Assembly (NCBI GenBank): GCA_023301405.1
Contig: JALZUX010000683.1
Coordinates: 1-7,069, forward strand
Length of the DNA: 7,069 nt
DNA from: Granulosicoccaceae bacterium
Lineage (GTDB): Bacteria > Pseudomonadota > Gammaproteobacteria > Granulosicoccales > Granulosicoccaceae
Direction of reading: 5' to 3'
A model generated the notes under the pieces. The model was not told the origin of the DNA. It saw only the letters and a program-made list of their open reading frames with translations, and made no database searches. Each line of letters opens with the position of its first letter. The stretch's first letter is position 1. Of this stretch, positions 1 through 5,812 are shown one piece after another. Both the position numbers and the translations under genes were made by a program.

Positions 1-2
1 TA

Positions 3-1055
3 GAGTTACTTGAACAGCTTAAGCTTGGTGCCCTACAAGGCGTTGCCAGCGAGAGCGACCCGGTTGGCCACTGGCCAGTCCTTATCGGTGACGGTTTGTG
101 TTTAAGCTTACAGTCGGCAGCCATGGCAGAGTTTGTCAGGCAGCCTGACAAAGTGACTGTTATTGGTGGAATTTCTCCCTCTACAACGCTTGAGGGCATC
201 TGTTCTCAGTACCGGCAGGTTCATCATGCCAGCACTGGTCTCTACAGCCGAAGCTTGTTGATAGGCTACGACAGTGATTGCCTTTCACTGCTGCCGCAAC
301 TTCACAAAGCGCAGTCGGCTCCTGATTCAAAAGGTTATGAAGACGATGATCAAAGTAGCTCAAGCTTCGCCTATGACTTTTCTTTGGCAATAGCGGCCTC
401 TCTTGATCCGGCTGCGCATATTGACGGCGCTAATCATCCGGTGGCTTTCTTGCCGCTTGAGTTCGAAGATGACACCCGTTTGGCGGGTGGATGGCGAATT
501 TCCCTTGAAGTAGGGGAGGTTCGTGCCGAATTTTTTATTGGCCTGCTAAATCCGAATGTGCAATGGGTTGAGCCAGAGCCTGTTGTAGAGTCAGCTTCTG
601 CGTTGATTAAAGTGCGCCCTCAGTCAGTGTCCAGGGCCGTCAATGCCACTGAGATTTCCGTCAAATTAGGGATGCCTGAGTTGTTGGAGTGGCACCAGCC
701 GATTGAAAGTGACATGTATCAGGTTAGCTTGTCTGATAGCGGAGCTGTTGAGTTTCACAAGGAAGCGGAAAGCCTTAGGTCTTCGTTTTCAGAAAACGTA
801 GATATGATGGTGCAACGTTCGTTGCAGCTGTCTGTCGATGACTTGTACCTATTGCTTGTTGAGGCGTTGGGTGGTGGTGCGCAGTTGAATATTGTTTTTG
901 AAGTCGATGCCGAAGATCATTTAGGCGCAGGTCGGTTAACCTATGTGTTCCCGGTAAATAGAAAGCTTCGGTGTGTGTCGATCAATAACCTGCCCGTACG
1001 ACATGCAGACATTGTGTTTGATGGTGTGGATTTTTTGCTTCATGGCTACGAATAG
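3..1055 (+). CDS. Unrecognised protein, 5' end outside the window
   Basis: I do not recognise this protein. The reading frame is open from the left edge (first full codon at 3) to TAG at 1053-1055, giving about 350 visible residues. Possible internal starts (TTG 96, ATG 123) have no clear ribosome binding site, and the translation before them still reads like protein (LLEQLKLGALQG...), so the true start is probably upstream of the window. No transmembrane segment, signal peptide or nucleotide-binding motif is visible. The protein is acidic and contains a low-complexity patch (EDDD then SSSS, around 340-365) that may be a linker between an N-terminal and a C-terminal part. The C-terminal part alternates short hydrophobic strands with acidic turns. 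In related bacteria flhF often precedes flhG, but no FlhF GTPase motif or C-terminal signature is seen. It is well separated from flhG, so shared function is not implied. Confidence 0.6.
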   Translation, partial: ELLEQLKLGALQGVASESDPVGHWPVLIGDGLCLSLQSAAMAEFVRQPDKVTVIGGISPSTTLEGICSQYRQVHHASTGLYSRSLLIGYDSDCLSLLPQLHKAQSAPDSKGYEDDDQSSSSFAYDFSLAIAASLDPAAHIDGANHPVAFLPLEFEDDTRLAGGWRISLEVGEVRAEFFIGLLNPNVQWVEPEPVVESASALIKVRPQSVSRAVNATEISVKLGMPELLEWHQPIESDMYQVSLSDSGAVEFHKEAESLRSSFSENVDMMVQRSLQLSVDDLYLLLVEALGGGAQLNIVFEVDAEDHLGAGRLTYVFPVNRKLRCVSINNLPVRHADIVFDGVDFLLHGYE

Positions 1056-1067
1056 ATAATCTCACTC

Positions 1068-1082
1068 ACGGCAGCGCCGTTT
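1068..1082 (+). terminator. Weak hairpin just after the left-edge gene
   Basis: ACGGC (1068-1072) and GCCGT (1076-1080) form a 5-bp GC-rich stem with a 3-base loop, 12 bases after the stop of the left-edge gene. Only a short T tract follows (TTT at 1080-1082, of which the first T is in the stem), so intrinsic termination would be inefficient. It may instead be a 3'-end stabilising hairpin. Confidence 0.25.
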
Positions 1083-1518
1083 AACGCTAAATGAAAGTAG
1101 AGGTAGGGGTGTCTTCTGCCAGGCGCCCGAGTGGCTGCTGCTTAGCAGCTTGGTGGTAATTTTTAGTGGAATCGTTGTTCTACCGGGCTTTATCGTCGGA
1201 CAGCTAGTGGCTAGTTTATTGGCAGTCGTAGAAAAATTTTTCATAACTACCTGCATAAGGTTGGTTCAGGTTAATTGGTCCTACCGGCACAATCCACGGG
1301 AATTTGCCCGCGCTAGTCAAAGTGTAAACAGGTCGCTTGATTGAGCTAGAAGCTGAAGCTTGGCCATCCAGGCGGCAGGCTCTATCAGGTGTGATGCTGA
1401 GCAATATCCTCACCTGACGGTGAATAGACACGCTGTCACTTTAAAGATAAAGCCTTAACCTATGTTTGAAGCTGCATACATAAGCATGTTTATCTAATTC
1501 CCCCCTGCTGTGATTTAT

Positions 1519-1541
1519 GCGGACTAAGCTGGTCCGCTTTT
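1519..1541 (+). terminator. Possible rho-independent terminator
   Basis: GCGGAC (1519-1524) pairs perfectly with GTCCGC (1532-1537) around a 7-base loop and is followed directly by TTTT (1538-1541). The T tract lies on the + side only, so it would stop rightward transcription. It is about 460 bases beyond the left-edge gene, which suggests either a long 3' untranslated region or the end of an unrecognised transcript. It insulates the flhG promoter from upstream read-through. Confidence 0.45.
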
Positions 1542-1946
1542 GTGGTTGGAATCAGTGAATGTGCGCTGATCCGTAAAGCTATGCAGCGGCAAATCTCTCA
1601 GTTACACGATCTTTCACGATCAGCCAACGTTTAAATAGCTCGTCGGAAACATGCCTGTACCTTGGGTATTAATTTCCCTGCAACCCCTGTCATGTATCCA
1701 TCGTTGAATACTGCAGTCACTACCGCGGGTGGCTCTCGCCGCCAGTGCCTTCGAAACCTGCGTCAATTGATCGGGTTGAGCCGTGCGCTAATTGACCGCT
1801 AAAGCGGGCAAAGTGGCATGAAGTTATCCAGAAACGAGAGCTGGCGGTATTTCCAGCGGGTTCATTAGATATTCATCTGCGGTTGGTCTCATTCAAAAAT
1901 CAGTTGTATCACGTTTTGGTTCATCGCTTTTCCGTAGGGTGTTCCG

Positions 1947-1962
1947 TGGCCTGTCGATTGCT
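1947..1962 (+). promoter_or_regulatory. Sigma-54 (RpoN) promoter for flhG-fliA
   Basis: The sequence TGGCCTGTCGATTGCT matches the sigma-54 consensus TGGCACG-N4-TTGCW. The invariant GG (1948-1949) and GC (1960-1961) are separated by exactly 10 bases, and both TGGC and TTGCT blocks are intact. Transcription would begin near 1973, leaving a leader of about 190 bases before flhG. Flagellar class II/III genes in polar flagellates such as Pseudomonas and Vibrio are RpoN-dependent through FleQ or FlrC, so the placement fits. No clear activator site was recognised upstream. Confidence 0.65.
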
Positions 1963-2050
1963 TTGTTGATAGTAAGCAACGTCGGACGTGCTGTGCTTAA
2001 TTTGCTTTATTAAGGTTTCTCTGCAGTTCTTTATTTTTATTGAAGAAAAT

Positions 2051-2116
2051 ATGAGAGAAGTCGATGGTGTGTTAAGAGGCGAAATTGTAGCTATGCATGA
2101 AAAGACGGAAAGTTAA
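2051..2116 (+). CDS. Possible 21-residue leader peptide ORF upstream of flhG
   Basis: ATG at 2051 opens a 21-codon frame ending at TAA 2114-2116, inside the predicted flhG leader. A weak purine tract (GAAGAAAA) precedes the ATG. Immediately after the stop lies a hairpin, AGGCC (2117-2121) with GGCCT (2129-2133), ahead of the flhG ribosome binding site. The arrangement resembles a leader peptide followed by a hairpin, but the peptide shows no run of one amino acid and is short enough to occur by chance. Confidence 0.15.
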   Translation: MREVDGVLRGEIVAMHEKTES

Positions 2117-2133
2117 AGGCCGACTACAGGCCT
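2117..2133 (+). promoter_or_regulatory. Small hairpin in the flhG leader
   Basis: AGGCC (2117-2121) and GGCCT (2129-2133) are a perfect 5-bp inverted repeat with a 7-base loop, ending 22 bases before the GGGAG ribosome binding site of flhG. There is no T tract, so it is not a terminator. It could affect mRNA stability or initiation. It may equally be incidental. Confidence 0.25.
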
Positions 2134-2165
2134 AGCAAGAAAGATAACAAGATATGGGAGCAACA

Positions 2166-3053
2166 ATGGCGTCGAGTGCAACAGCGCTAGCGGCAACTGA
2201 GAACGTGATGCCGCGGCATCAACCTCTAAAACCAGTGCAAGTTATAGCAGTAACTGGTGGGAAAGGTGGTGTAGGTAAATCTAATATTGCAATCAATACT
2301 GCGCTGGAAATAGGCAAGCTTGGTCAATCAGTATTGGTTTTAGATGCGGATCTTGGGTTAGCAAATATTGATGTTCTGTGTGACATAAAGCCACGCGGAA
2401 CACTTAAAGAAGTATTCGATGGTCACGCCACTTTGGATGACATACTTTTGCCAATCAGCAACAACGTCAGTCTGTTGCCGGCATGTAGTGGAGTTACAAA
2501 GATAACTTCACTGAGTCCTGCTGAGTATGGTGGATTGATCCATGCATTTACTACATTGCAATCACCGATTGACACTTTGATTATTGATACGTCAGCAGGA
2601 ATATCAGATCAGGTGACGTCATTTTGTTGTGCCGCGAGGGAAGTGATGGTGGTGGTCTGTGATGAACCTACTTCGATAACTGATGCTTATTCAATGATCA
2701 AGGTGTTGAGTACAGATTTTAATGTTAGTCGGATAAATGTCTTGGTCAATAAAGTTTCTTCCTCACAGCAAGGTGTCGATCTGTTCAATAAAATAATCAG
2801 AGTTGCCGATAAGAACTTGGATGTGATGTTAAATTATCTGGGTAGTGTTCCCCACGACGAGCATCTGCAGCGCGGAGTTCAGTCGCAAAATCCGGTAGTT
2901 AATTTGTTTCCCGGATCACGATCAGCAATCGCATTCCAAAAGCTTGCGAAAAAAATACATGGCTGGCCAGAGCCGAAACAACCCATCGGACGTGTCGAGT
3001 TTTTTATAGAAAGGCTCGTCAGTTATAGTACCAGTGCAGGTATCCCTGAATGA
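2166..3053 (+). CDS. flhG: FlhG/FleN, MinD-like ATPase controlling flagellar number
   Basis: This is a SIMIBI-class ATPase of the MinD/ParA family that limits the number of polar flagella; in Pseudomonas FleN does this partly by antagonising the activator FleQ. Counting from ATG 2166, the deviant Walker A is GGKGGVGKS at residues 31-39, with signature K33 and catalytic K38. LDADLGLAN lies at 59-67 and the Walker B region LIIDTSAGI at 138-146. The segment VVVCDEPTSITDAYSMIK is the hallmark of FleN/FlhG rather than MinD. The C-terminal EFFIERLVSY matches the family's amphipathic membrane-binding tail. At 295 residues it has the usual family length. ATG 2166 is preferred over ATG 2154 because GGGAG (2156-2160) stands 5 bases before it. 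The N-terminus has no DQAxxLR motif for FlhF activation, as in FleN. Its stop overlaps the fliA start by 4 bases. The gene is noticeably more AT-rich than the binding-protein gene. Confidence 0.95.
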   Translation: MASSATALAATENVMPRHQPLKPVQVIAVTGGKGGVGKSNIAINTALEIGKLGQSVLVLDADLGLANIDVLCDIKPRGTLKEVFDGHATLDDILLPISNNVSLLPACSGVTKITSLSPAEYGGLIHAFTTLQSPIDTLIIDTSAGISDQVTSFCCAAREVMVVVCDEPTSITDAYSMIKVLSTDFNVSRINVLVNKVSSSQQGVDLFNKIIRVADKNLDVMLNYLGSVPHDEHLQRGVQSQNPVVNLFPGSRSAIAFQKLAKKIHGWPEPKQPIGRVEFFIERLVSYSTSAGIPE

Positions 3054-3787
3054 ATGCTCATGCAATGTATAATGATGTCGAGATTGTATCCGACGATCAG
3101 CTTGTCACCAAACATGCGAAACTTGTAAAGCGAATAGCTTTTCATTTAATGCATCGTTTACCTCCTAATGTTCAGGCTGAAGATCTGATTCAAGCCGGTA
3201 TGATCGGTTTGATAGAAGCATCACGACAGTACGATCCTACGCAAGGCGCAAGCTTTGAAACCTATGCAGGTATTCGTGTTCGTGGTGCCATGCTTGATGA
3301 GATTCGCCGTTCAGACTGGACGCCTCGTTCAGTGCATCGTAAATCCCGTGAGGCTGCTGAGGCATTGCGTAATATTGAGCAGGAGACTGGTCGCGACGCA
3401 GATGATACAGAGGTAGCTTCGCGGTTGGGGATATCGCTGAGTTCTTATCATCAAATATTAACTGAAAGCATGTCAGCACATGTGTTCAGTTTTGATCAGC
3501 CAGATGAAAACACCGGCGAAACAATTGCCTTGCCGGAAAGCAAAGACATTGGCCCATCAGAAAGCATGTATCGCGGCACTTTTAAAGGTGCATTGGCGCA
3601 CGGTATAAAAAACTTGCCAGAGCGTGAGAGCTTGGTGATGTCCTTATACTACGATGAGGATCTGAATCTGCGTGAGATCGGTGAGATTCTTGGAGTCAGT
3701 GAAAGTAGAGTGTGCCAGATTCATGGTCAGGCTTTGATTCGATTGAAAGCACGATTGTCCGATTGGACCGCTCTAGACCCTGACTAA
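3050..3787 (+). CDS. fliA: FliA, flagellar RNA polymerase sigma-28 factor
   Basis: FliA directs RNA polymerase to late flagellar genes (flagellin, motor, chemotaxis) and is held inactive by FlgM until the hook is complete. The 245 residues match the family length (239 in E. coli). Region 2 spans about 16-85 and includes EDLIQAGMIGLIEA and SFETYAGIRVRGAMLDE. The linker SDWTPRSVHRKSRE (88-101) is diagnostic of sigma-28. Region 3 follows at about 101-145. Region 4 (about 185-235) carries LPERESLVMSLYYDEDLNLREIG split across its helices and the helix-turn-helix GVSESRVCQIH for -35 recognition. ATG 3050 overlaps the flhG stop (ATGA), indicating translational coupling and co-transcription from the sigma-54 promoter. 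A second ATG at 3065 is less likely, as no ribosome binding site precedes it. No cheY follows, unlike many relatives. Confidence 0.95.
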   Translation: MNAHAMYNDVEIVSDDQLVTKHAKLVKRIAFHLMHRLPPNVQAEDLIQAGMIGLIEASRQYDPTQGASFETYAGIRVRGAMLDEIRRSDWTPRSVHRKSREAAEALRNIEQETGRDADDTEVASRLGISLSSYHQILTESMSAHVFSFDQPDENTGETIALPESKDIGPSESMYRGTFKGALAHGIKNLPERESLVMSLYYDEDLNLREIGEILGVSESRVCQIHGQALIRLKARLSDWTALDPD

Positions 3788-3799
3788 CACCAGTAAACT

Positions 3800-3833
3800 A
3801 GGCGCAGGGCTTGATAACAGGCGCAGCGGCTTG
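3800..3833 (+). repeat. Imperfect direct repeat after fliA
   Basis: AGGCGCAG-GGCTTG (3800-3813) recurs as AGGCGCAG-CGGCTTG (3819-3833), a 19-base period with one inserted base. It sits 13 bases after the fliA stop. No proper stem with a T tract is found here, so I see no intrinsic terminator for fliA. Confidence 0.35.
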
Positions 3834-3910
3834 TTGAAACATTTGCTAACTAGTCTATGGTTATAAATGAAATCGCTTAGGGCGATGGATGCGAAGTCAG
3901 TTATAACTTG

Positions 3911-3955
3911 GTAGAGAGTGTAATGGAGTGAATATTGCTAGCGCACACTCTCTAC
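3911..3955 (+). promoter_or_regulatory. Perfect 11-bp inverted repeat over the cyclase start region
   Basis: GTAGAGAGTGT (3911-3921) is exactly complementary to ACACTCTCTAC (3945-3955), with a 23-base loop. The loop contains ATGGA (3923-3927), GGAG (3925-3928) and a TTG start codon 6 bases later (3935). There is no T tract, so it is not a terminator. Read as RNA it is a stable hairpin presenting a ribosome binding site and a GGA motif in the loop, the kind of site CsrA/RsmA binds. Read as DNA it could be a regulator's operator. A second ATGGA is at 3885-3889, next to the small stem ATCGC/GCGAT (3872-3876, 3882-3886). The inverted repeat itself is certain; its role is inference. Confidence 0.6.
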
Positions 3956-3976
3956 GGTTTAAATGGGTCGAGGCAA

Positions 3977-4891
3977 ATGAGAGTCTTACTAGAGTCGGAG
4001 GAGCCGGCTCTTCGAATGACACATGCAGACAGGATTAGCTGCGAAACACAAAGCACTAACCTTCATCTAGCGGGTTCTGGCCAAGTCAGTGCGGGTGATT
4101 TATACCGATACCTTGAAATGGAGCCATTATTTGGCGCGTTTGCAAGGCGACTGCAAAGTGGTGTGGGGATCGATGCGCTGCATTTTAAAAATGCGTCTCT
4201 GGGTCAGGCTTATGATGGGCGTTATTGCGATGCAGGTGCACTGGTTGAGAATCGCTTAGATTTTAACCTGGAAGACAATCGAGGGTATCTTGGTAGCCTT
4301 ACTGTGTTGCGACATAAGCAATTTCTTTCTGCTGACGTACGTCGTGTAAAAGCCTCCGTTGATGCGCTGCTTGGTCCTTTGCGAAACGCCACCAAGTATG
4401 TGTGTGCTTGTCGGTCTGCCTATATCGATACATTGACAGGCCTGTCAAACCGCGCAGCCCTCGATGAAGCAATGTCGCGATCATTGGCATACAACAGTTC
4501 CACGTCGATGATGGTATGTGATGTCGATCGGTTTAAATCTATTAATGATAATTGTGGCCACAAAACGGGTGACACGGTCCTGCTGCAATTTGCGGAAATC
4601 TTGCGATCAAGTATTCGTAAGAGTGATGTGGTATATCGCTATGGAGGTGATGAGTTTGTGGTGATACTGGCAGATAGCACACTTGCCTGTGCCACTGAAT
4701 CTGCCGAGCGGATCAGAAAATCTATCGAGCAAACCACGCTGTACATCGATAATGCTTGCATCAACTTAACAACTACAATCGGGCTTACCGGACTGAAGCC
4801 GGGGGAGTCATTGGATGAGGCGTTTTTGCGGGCAGATGCAGCGCTTCTTGCGGGTAAAAAAAGTGGCAAAAACAAAATAGTTTGCCGTTAG
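3977..4891 (+). CDS. Soluble GGDEF diguanylate cyclase
   Basis: This protein is predicted to make c-di-GMP from two GTP. Counting from TTG 3935 (318 residues), the GGDEF domain spans about 162-316. It has DTLTGLSNR (165-173), the metal- and base-binding DVDRFKSINDNCGHKTGD (196-213), the active-site GGDEF intact at 237-241, and the closing ADAALLAGKKSGKNKI. An allosteric I-site RKSD (228-231) stands exactly five residues before GGDEF, so product inhibition is expected. The N-terminal 150 residues have no transmembrane segment or signal peptide and may be a divergent GAF-like sensor; I cannot name the ligand. Two starts compete. ATG 3977 has GAGG only 3 bases upstream. TTG 3935 has GGAG at an ideal 6 bases but lies inside the hairpin loop. 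I chose ATG with moderate confidence. Position after flhG-fliA suggests a role in motility or attachment. Confidence 0.9.
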   Translation: MRVLLESEEPALRMTHADRISCETQSTNLHLAGSGQVSAGDLYRYLEMEPLFGAFARRLQSGVGIDALHFKNASLGQAYDGRYCDAGALVENRLDFNLEDNRGYLGSLTVLRHKQFLSADVRRVKASVDALLGPLRNATKYVCACRSAYIDTLTGLSNRAALDEAMSRSLAYNSSTSMMVCDVDRFKSINDNCGHKTGDTVLLQFAEILRSSIRKSDVVYRYGGDEFVVILADSTLACATESAERIRKSIEQTTLYIDNACINLTTTIGLTGLKPGESLDEAFLRADAALLAGKKSGKNKIVCR

Positions 4892-4915
4892 TTGATACTT
4901 GATATTAAATTTCTG

Positions 4916-4944
4916 TTGACAACTATTTCGTCTGGCATTATCAT
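4916..4944 (+). promoter_or_regulatory. Sigma-70 promoter of tRNA-Glu
   Basis: A consensus -35 box TTGACA (4916-4921) is separated by 17 bases from the -10 box TATCAT (4939-4944). A GC-rich stretch (ACGCGGC) follows the -10 box, typical of the discriminator in stringently controlled stable-RNA promoters. Transcription would begin around 4951, about 20 bases before the mature tRNA. The promoter starts 25 bases after the cyclase stop. Confidence 0.85.
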
Positions 4945-4971
4945 ACGCGGCTTGCTTTGCGCAAAGTCTGT

Positions 4972-5047
4972 GTCCCCTTCGTCTAGAGGCCTAGGACACC
5001 GCCCTTTCACGGCGGTAACAGGGGTTCGAATCCCCTAGGGGACGCCA
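4972..5047 (+). tRNA. gltT: tRNA-Glu (anticodon TTC)
   Basis: The 76 bases fold as a complete tRNA. The acceptor arm GTCCCCT (4972-4978) pairs with AGGGGAC near the 3' end. The anticodon stem CCGCC/GGCGG encloses the loop CTTTCAC with anticodon TTC at 5006-5008. The T arm AGGGG-TTCGAAT-CCCCT is canonical. The discriminator base G and CCA (5045-5047) are encoded in the DNA. From memory it differs from E. coli tRNA-Glu at about one position in the D loop. It reads GAA and GAG codons and also supplies glutamyl-tRNA for haem synthesis. It stands alone with its own promoter and terminator. No duplicate of its 3' end, which would mark an integrated element, was found in the window. The symbol is a generic Glu-tRNA name. 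Confidence 0.97.
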
Positions 5048-5071
5048 TTTTTTGGCGGCAGGTAAATAGAG

Positions 5072-5097
5072 AGCTACTGATTATCAGTGGCTTTTTT
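5072..5097 (+). terminator. Rho-independent terminator of tRNA-Glu
   Basis: AGCTACTGA (5072-5080) pairs with TCAGTGGCT (5084-5092) around the 3-base loop TTA, with one G-T wobble, and the T run continues to 5097. It lies 25 bases after the tRNA CCA end. A smaller fold, CGCCA (5043-5047) with TGGCG (5053-5057), just upstream overlaps the tRNA 3' end. Confidence 0.85.
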
Positions 5098-5311
5098 GCG
5101 TTTGGACACAGGAAAATTGAATAGGAATAAAGATTCTGTAAAGAGGGCGAGACCAATCCGCCCGCAGAGCTTCCAGGTGGTAGGAGTCTTTTTTGACTTC
5201 GCTACAAGCCTTCTCTTCGATTGGTTTCAACAATACTGGTGCCATTCCACCCAAAATAGTAGTTGCGTCCTTGTGTAGTCGGTGGCGTTTGCGCGAGATA
5301 TCGCTACGCAT
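5084..5311 (-). CDS. Possible small protein, 75 residues, opposite strand
   Basis: On the minus strand an ATG (5309-5311) opens a 75-residue frame ending at TGA (5084-5086), inside the tRNA terminator stem. AGGTGG stands a few bases before the ATG, a reasonable ribosome binding site. The product would be basic at its N-terminus (RSDISRKRHRLHKD) with no signal peptide or clear membrane segment. I recognise no family. It is the best candidate in this gene-poor stretch, but a shadow frame of 63 residues on the other strand shows that open frames occur here by chance. Confidence 0.2.
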   Translation of the reverse strand: MRSDISRKRHRLHKDATTILGGMAPVLLKPIEEKACSEVKKDSYHLEALRADWSRPLYRIFIPIQFSCVQTQKSH

Positions 5312-5812
5312 TCACCACCTGTTGAGCGCACGTTGTTATAAACAATGCATTGGCCCTTGAGTGCGGAGATCGGCTGACAGTTTATGGTTGGCGCGTATAA
5401 GAATTACTTGGATACACATCGGGTAGGGTCCAAGACTTCGTTAACTATTGGGAAGGCCATCAGACTGAATGATGGGCAAAACTCAAGGGTACAATTGGCG
5501 ATATACGTTCAATCCAAAAAAGGGAGTGCCTCAGTTCAGGTTGGTGACTGAGTGAGTGGGCCGCTAGAGCTGCTCTTGCCGATCATCGGATGTATCACAG
5601 ATGTCAGATATGGGCCTTAGTTGTCGGTGGCAGAATTGTGAAAGTCCGTCTTCTGAATACCCTTCAGCTCAAATACATGTAAGAATGAGAGTCTGTATCG
5701 GGTTGGCGTCAGGGACTTCGCCGTGGACCGGGACGGCCAGTTTACTTGTTGGTCGGTCTTAGCCGTATATTTAAGCTACGCATCTACACCATTTCATTTA
5801 GAGAGAATTTTC
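5098..5812. other. Gene-poor stretch between tRNA-Glu and the binding-protein gene
   Basis: Apart from the doubtful minus-strand frame at 5084-5311, I see no gene in these 715 bases. A 6-bp inverted repeat CTCAGT (5530-5535) with ACTGAG (5547-5552) has no T tract. I found no insertion-sequence ends, CRP-like palindrome, sigma-54 promoter of correct spacing, or recognisable riboswitch. A region following a tRNA is a common insertion site, but no integrase or attachment-site duplication is visible. Confidence 0.5.
5741..5771 (+). promoter_or_regulatory. Weak candidate promoter for the binding-protein gene
   Basis: A good -10-like box TATATT (5766-5771) lies 42 bases before the ATG. The best -35 partners are poor: TTTACT (5741-5746) at 19 bases or TTACTT (5742-5747) at 18 bases. 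Strong expression, expected for a binding protein, would then need an activator or a different start site. Confidence 0.25.

Larger units (their letters stand above)
1056..1946. other. Gene-poor region between the unknown gene and the sigma-54 promoter
   Basis: I see no secure gene here on either strand. Two open stretches are protein-like but lack a start with a ribosome binding site. One is 1060-1344 (+), whose middle encodes a hydrophobic segment (SLVVIFSGIVVLPGFIVGQL) that would cross a membrane. The other is 1635-1802 (+), ending in a basic stretch. Both could be decayed coding remnants or chance. Small structures include TCAGGTG (1385-1391) against CACCTGA (1411-1417), a repeated CACGATC at 1605-1611 and 1615-1621, and an inverted GCTGATC/GATCAGC pair (1565-1571, 1618-1624). 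None matches a known element. No insertion-sequence ends or transposase motifs were recognised. Confidence 0.5.

Noticed and set aside
1208..1222. Second sigma-54-like site (TGGC then TTGG)
   Set aside because: The invariant GC of the -12 element is GG here, and no gene start follows at a sensible distance.
1150..1344. 64-codon hydrophobic frame as a membrane protein gene
   Set aside because: TTG start, no ribosome binding site, and a basic tail without family resemblance; kept only as a possible remnant.
2154..2165. Upstream ATG of flhG at 2154
   Set aside because: The GGGAG ribosome binding site overlaps this ATG and is spaced correctly for ATG 2166.
3862..3888. Sigma-28-like promoter before the cyclase (TAAA and GGCGATGG)
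   Set aside because: Spacing is 13 bases instead of about 15 and the -10 element deviates; not good enough to call FliA control.
3911..3955. Inverted repeat read as a fliA terminator
   Set aside because: The 23-base loop is too large and no T tract follows.
3850..3976. c-di-GMP riboswitch upstream of the cyclase
   Set aside because: The conserved GEMM-type core sequences are absent; only simple hairpins are seen.
5723..5812. GTG-initiated 30-residue extension of the binding-protein gene
   Set aside because: It would place the Sec signal peptide internally; ATG 5813 has a ribosome binding site and starts with a standard MKKLL signal.
4972..5812. Genomic island inserted at tRNA-Glu
   Set aside because: No integrase, no direct repeat of the tRNA 3' end and no mobility gene is visible in the window.
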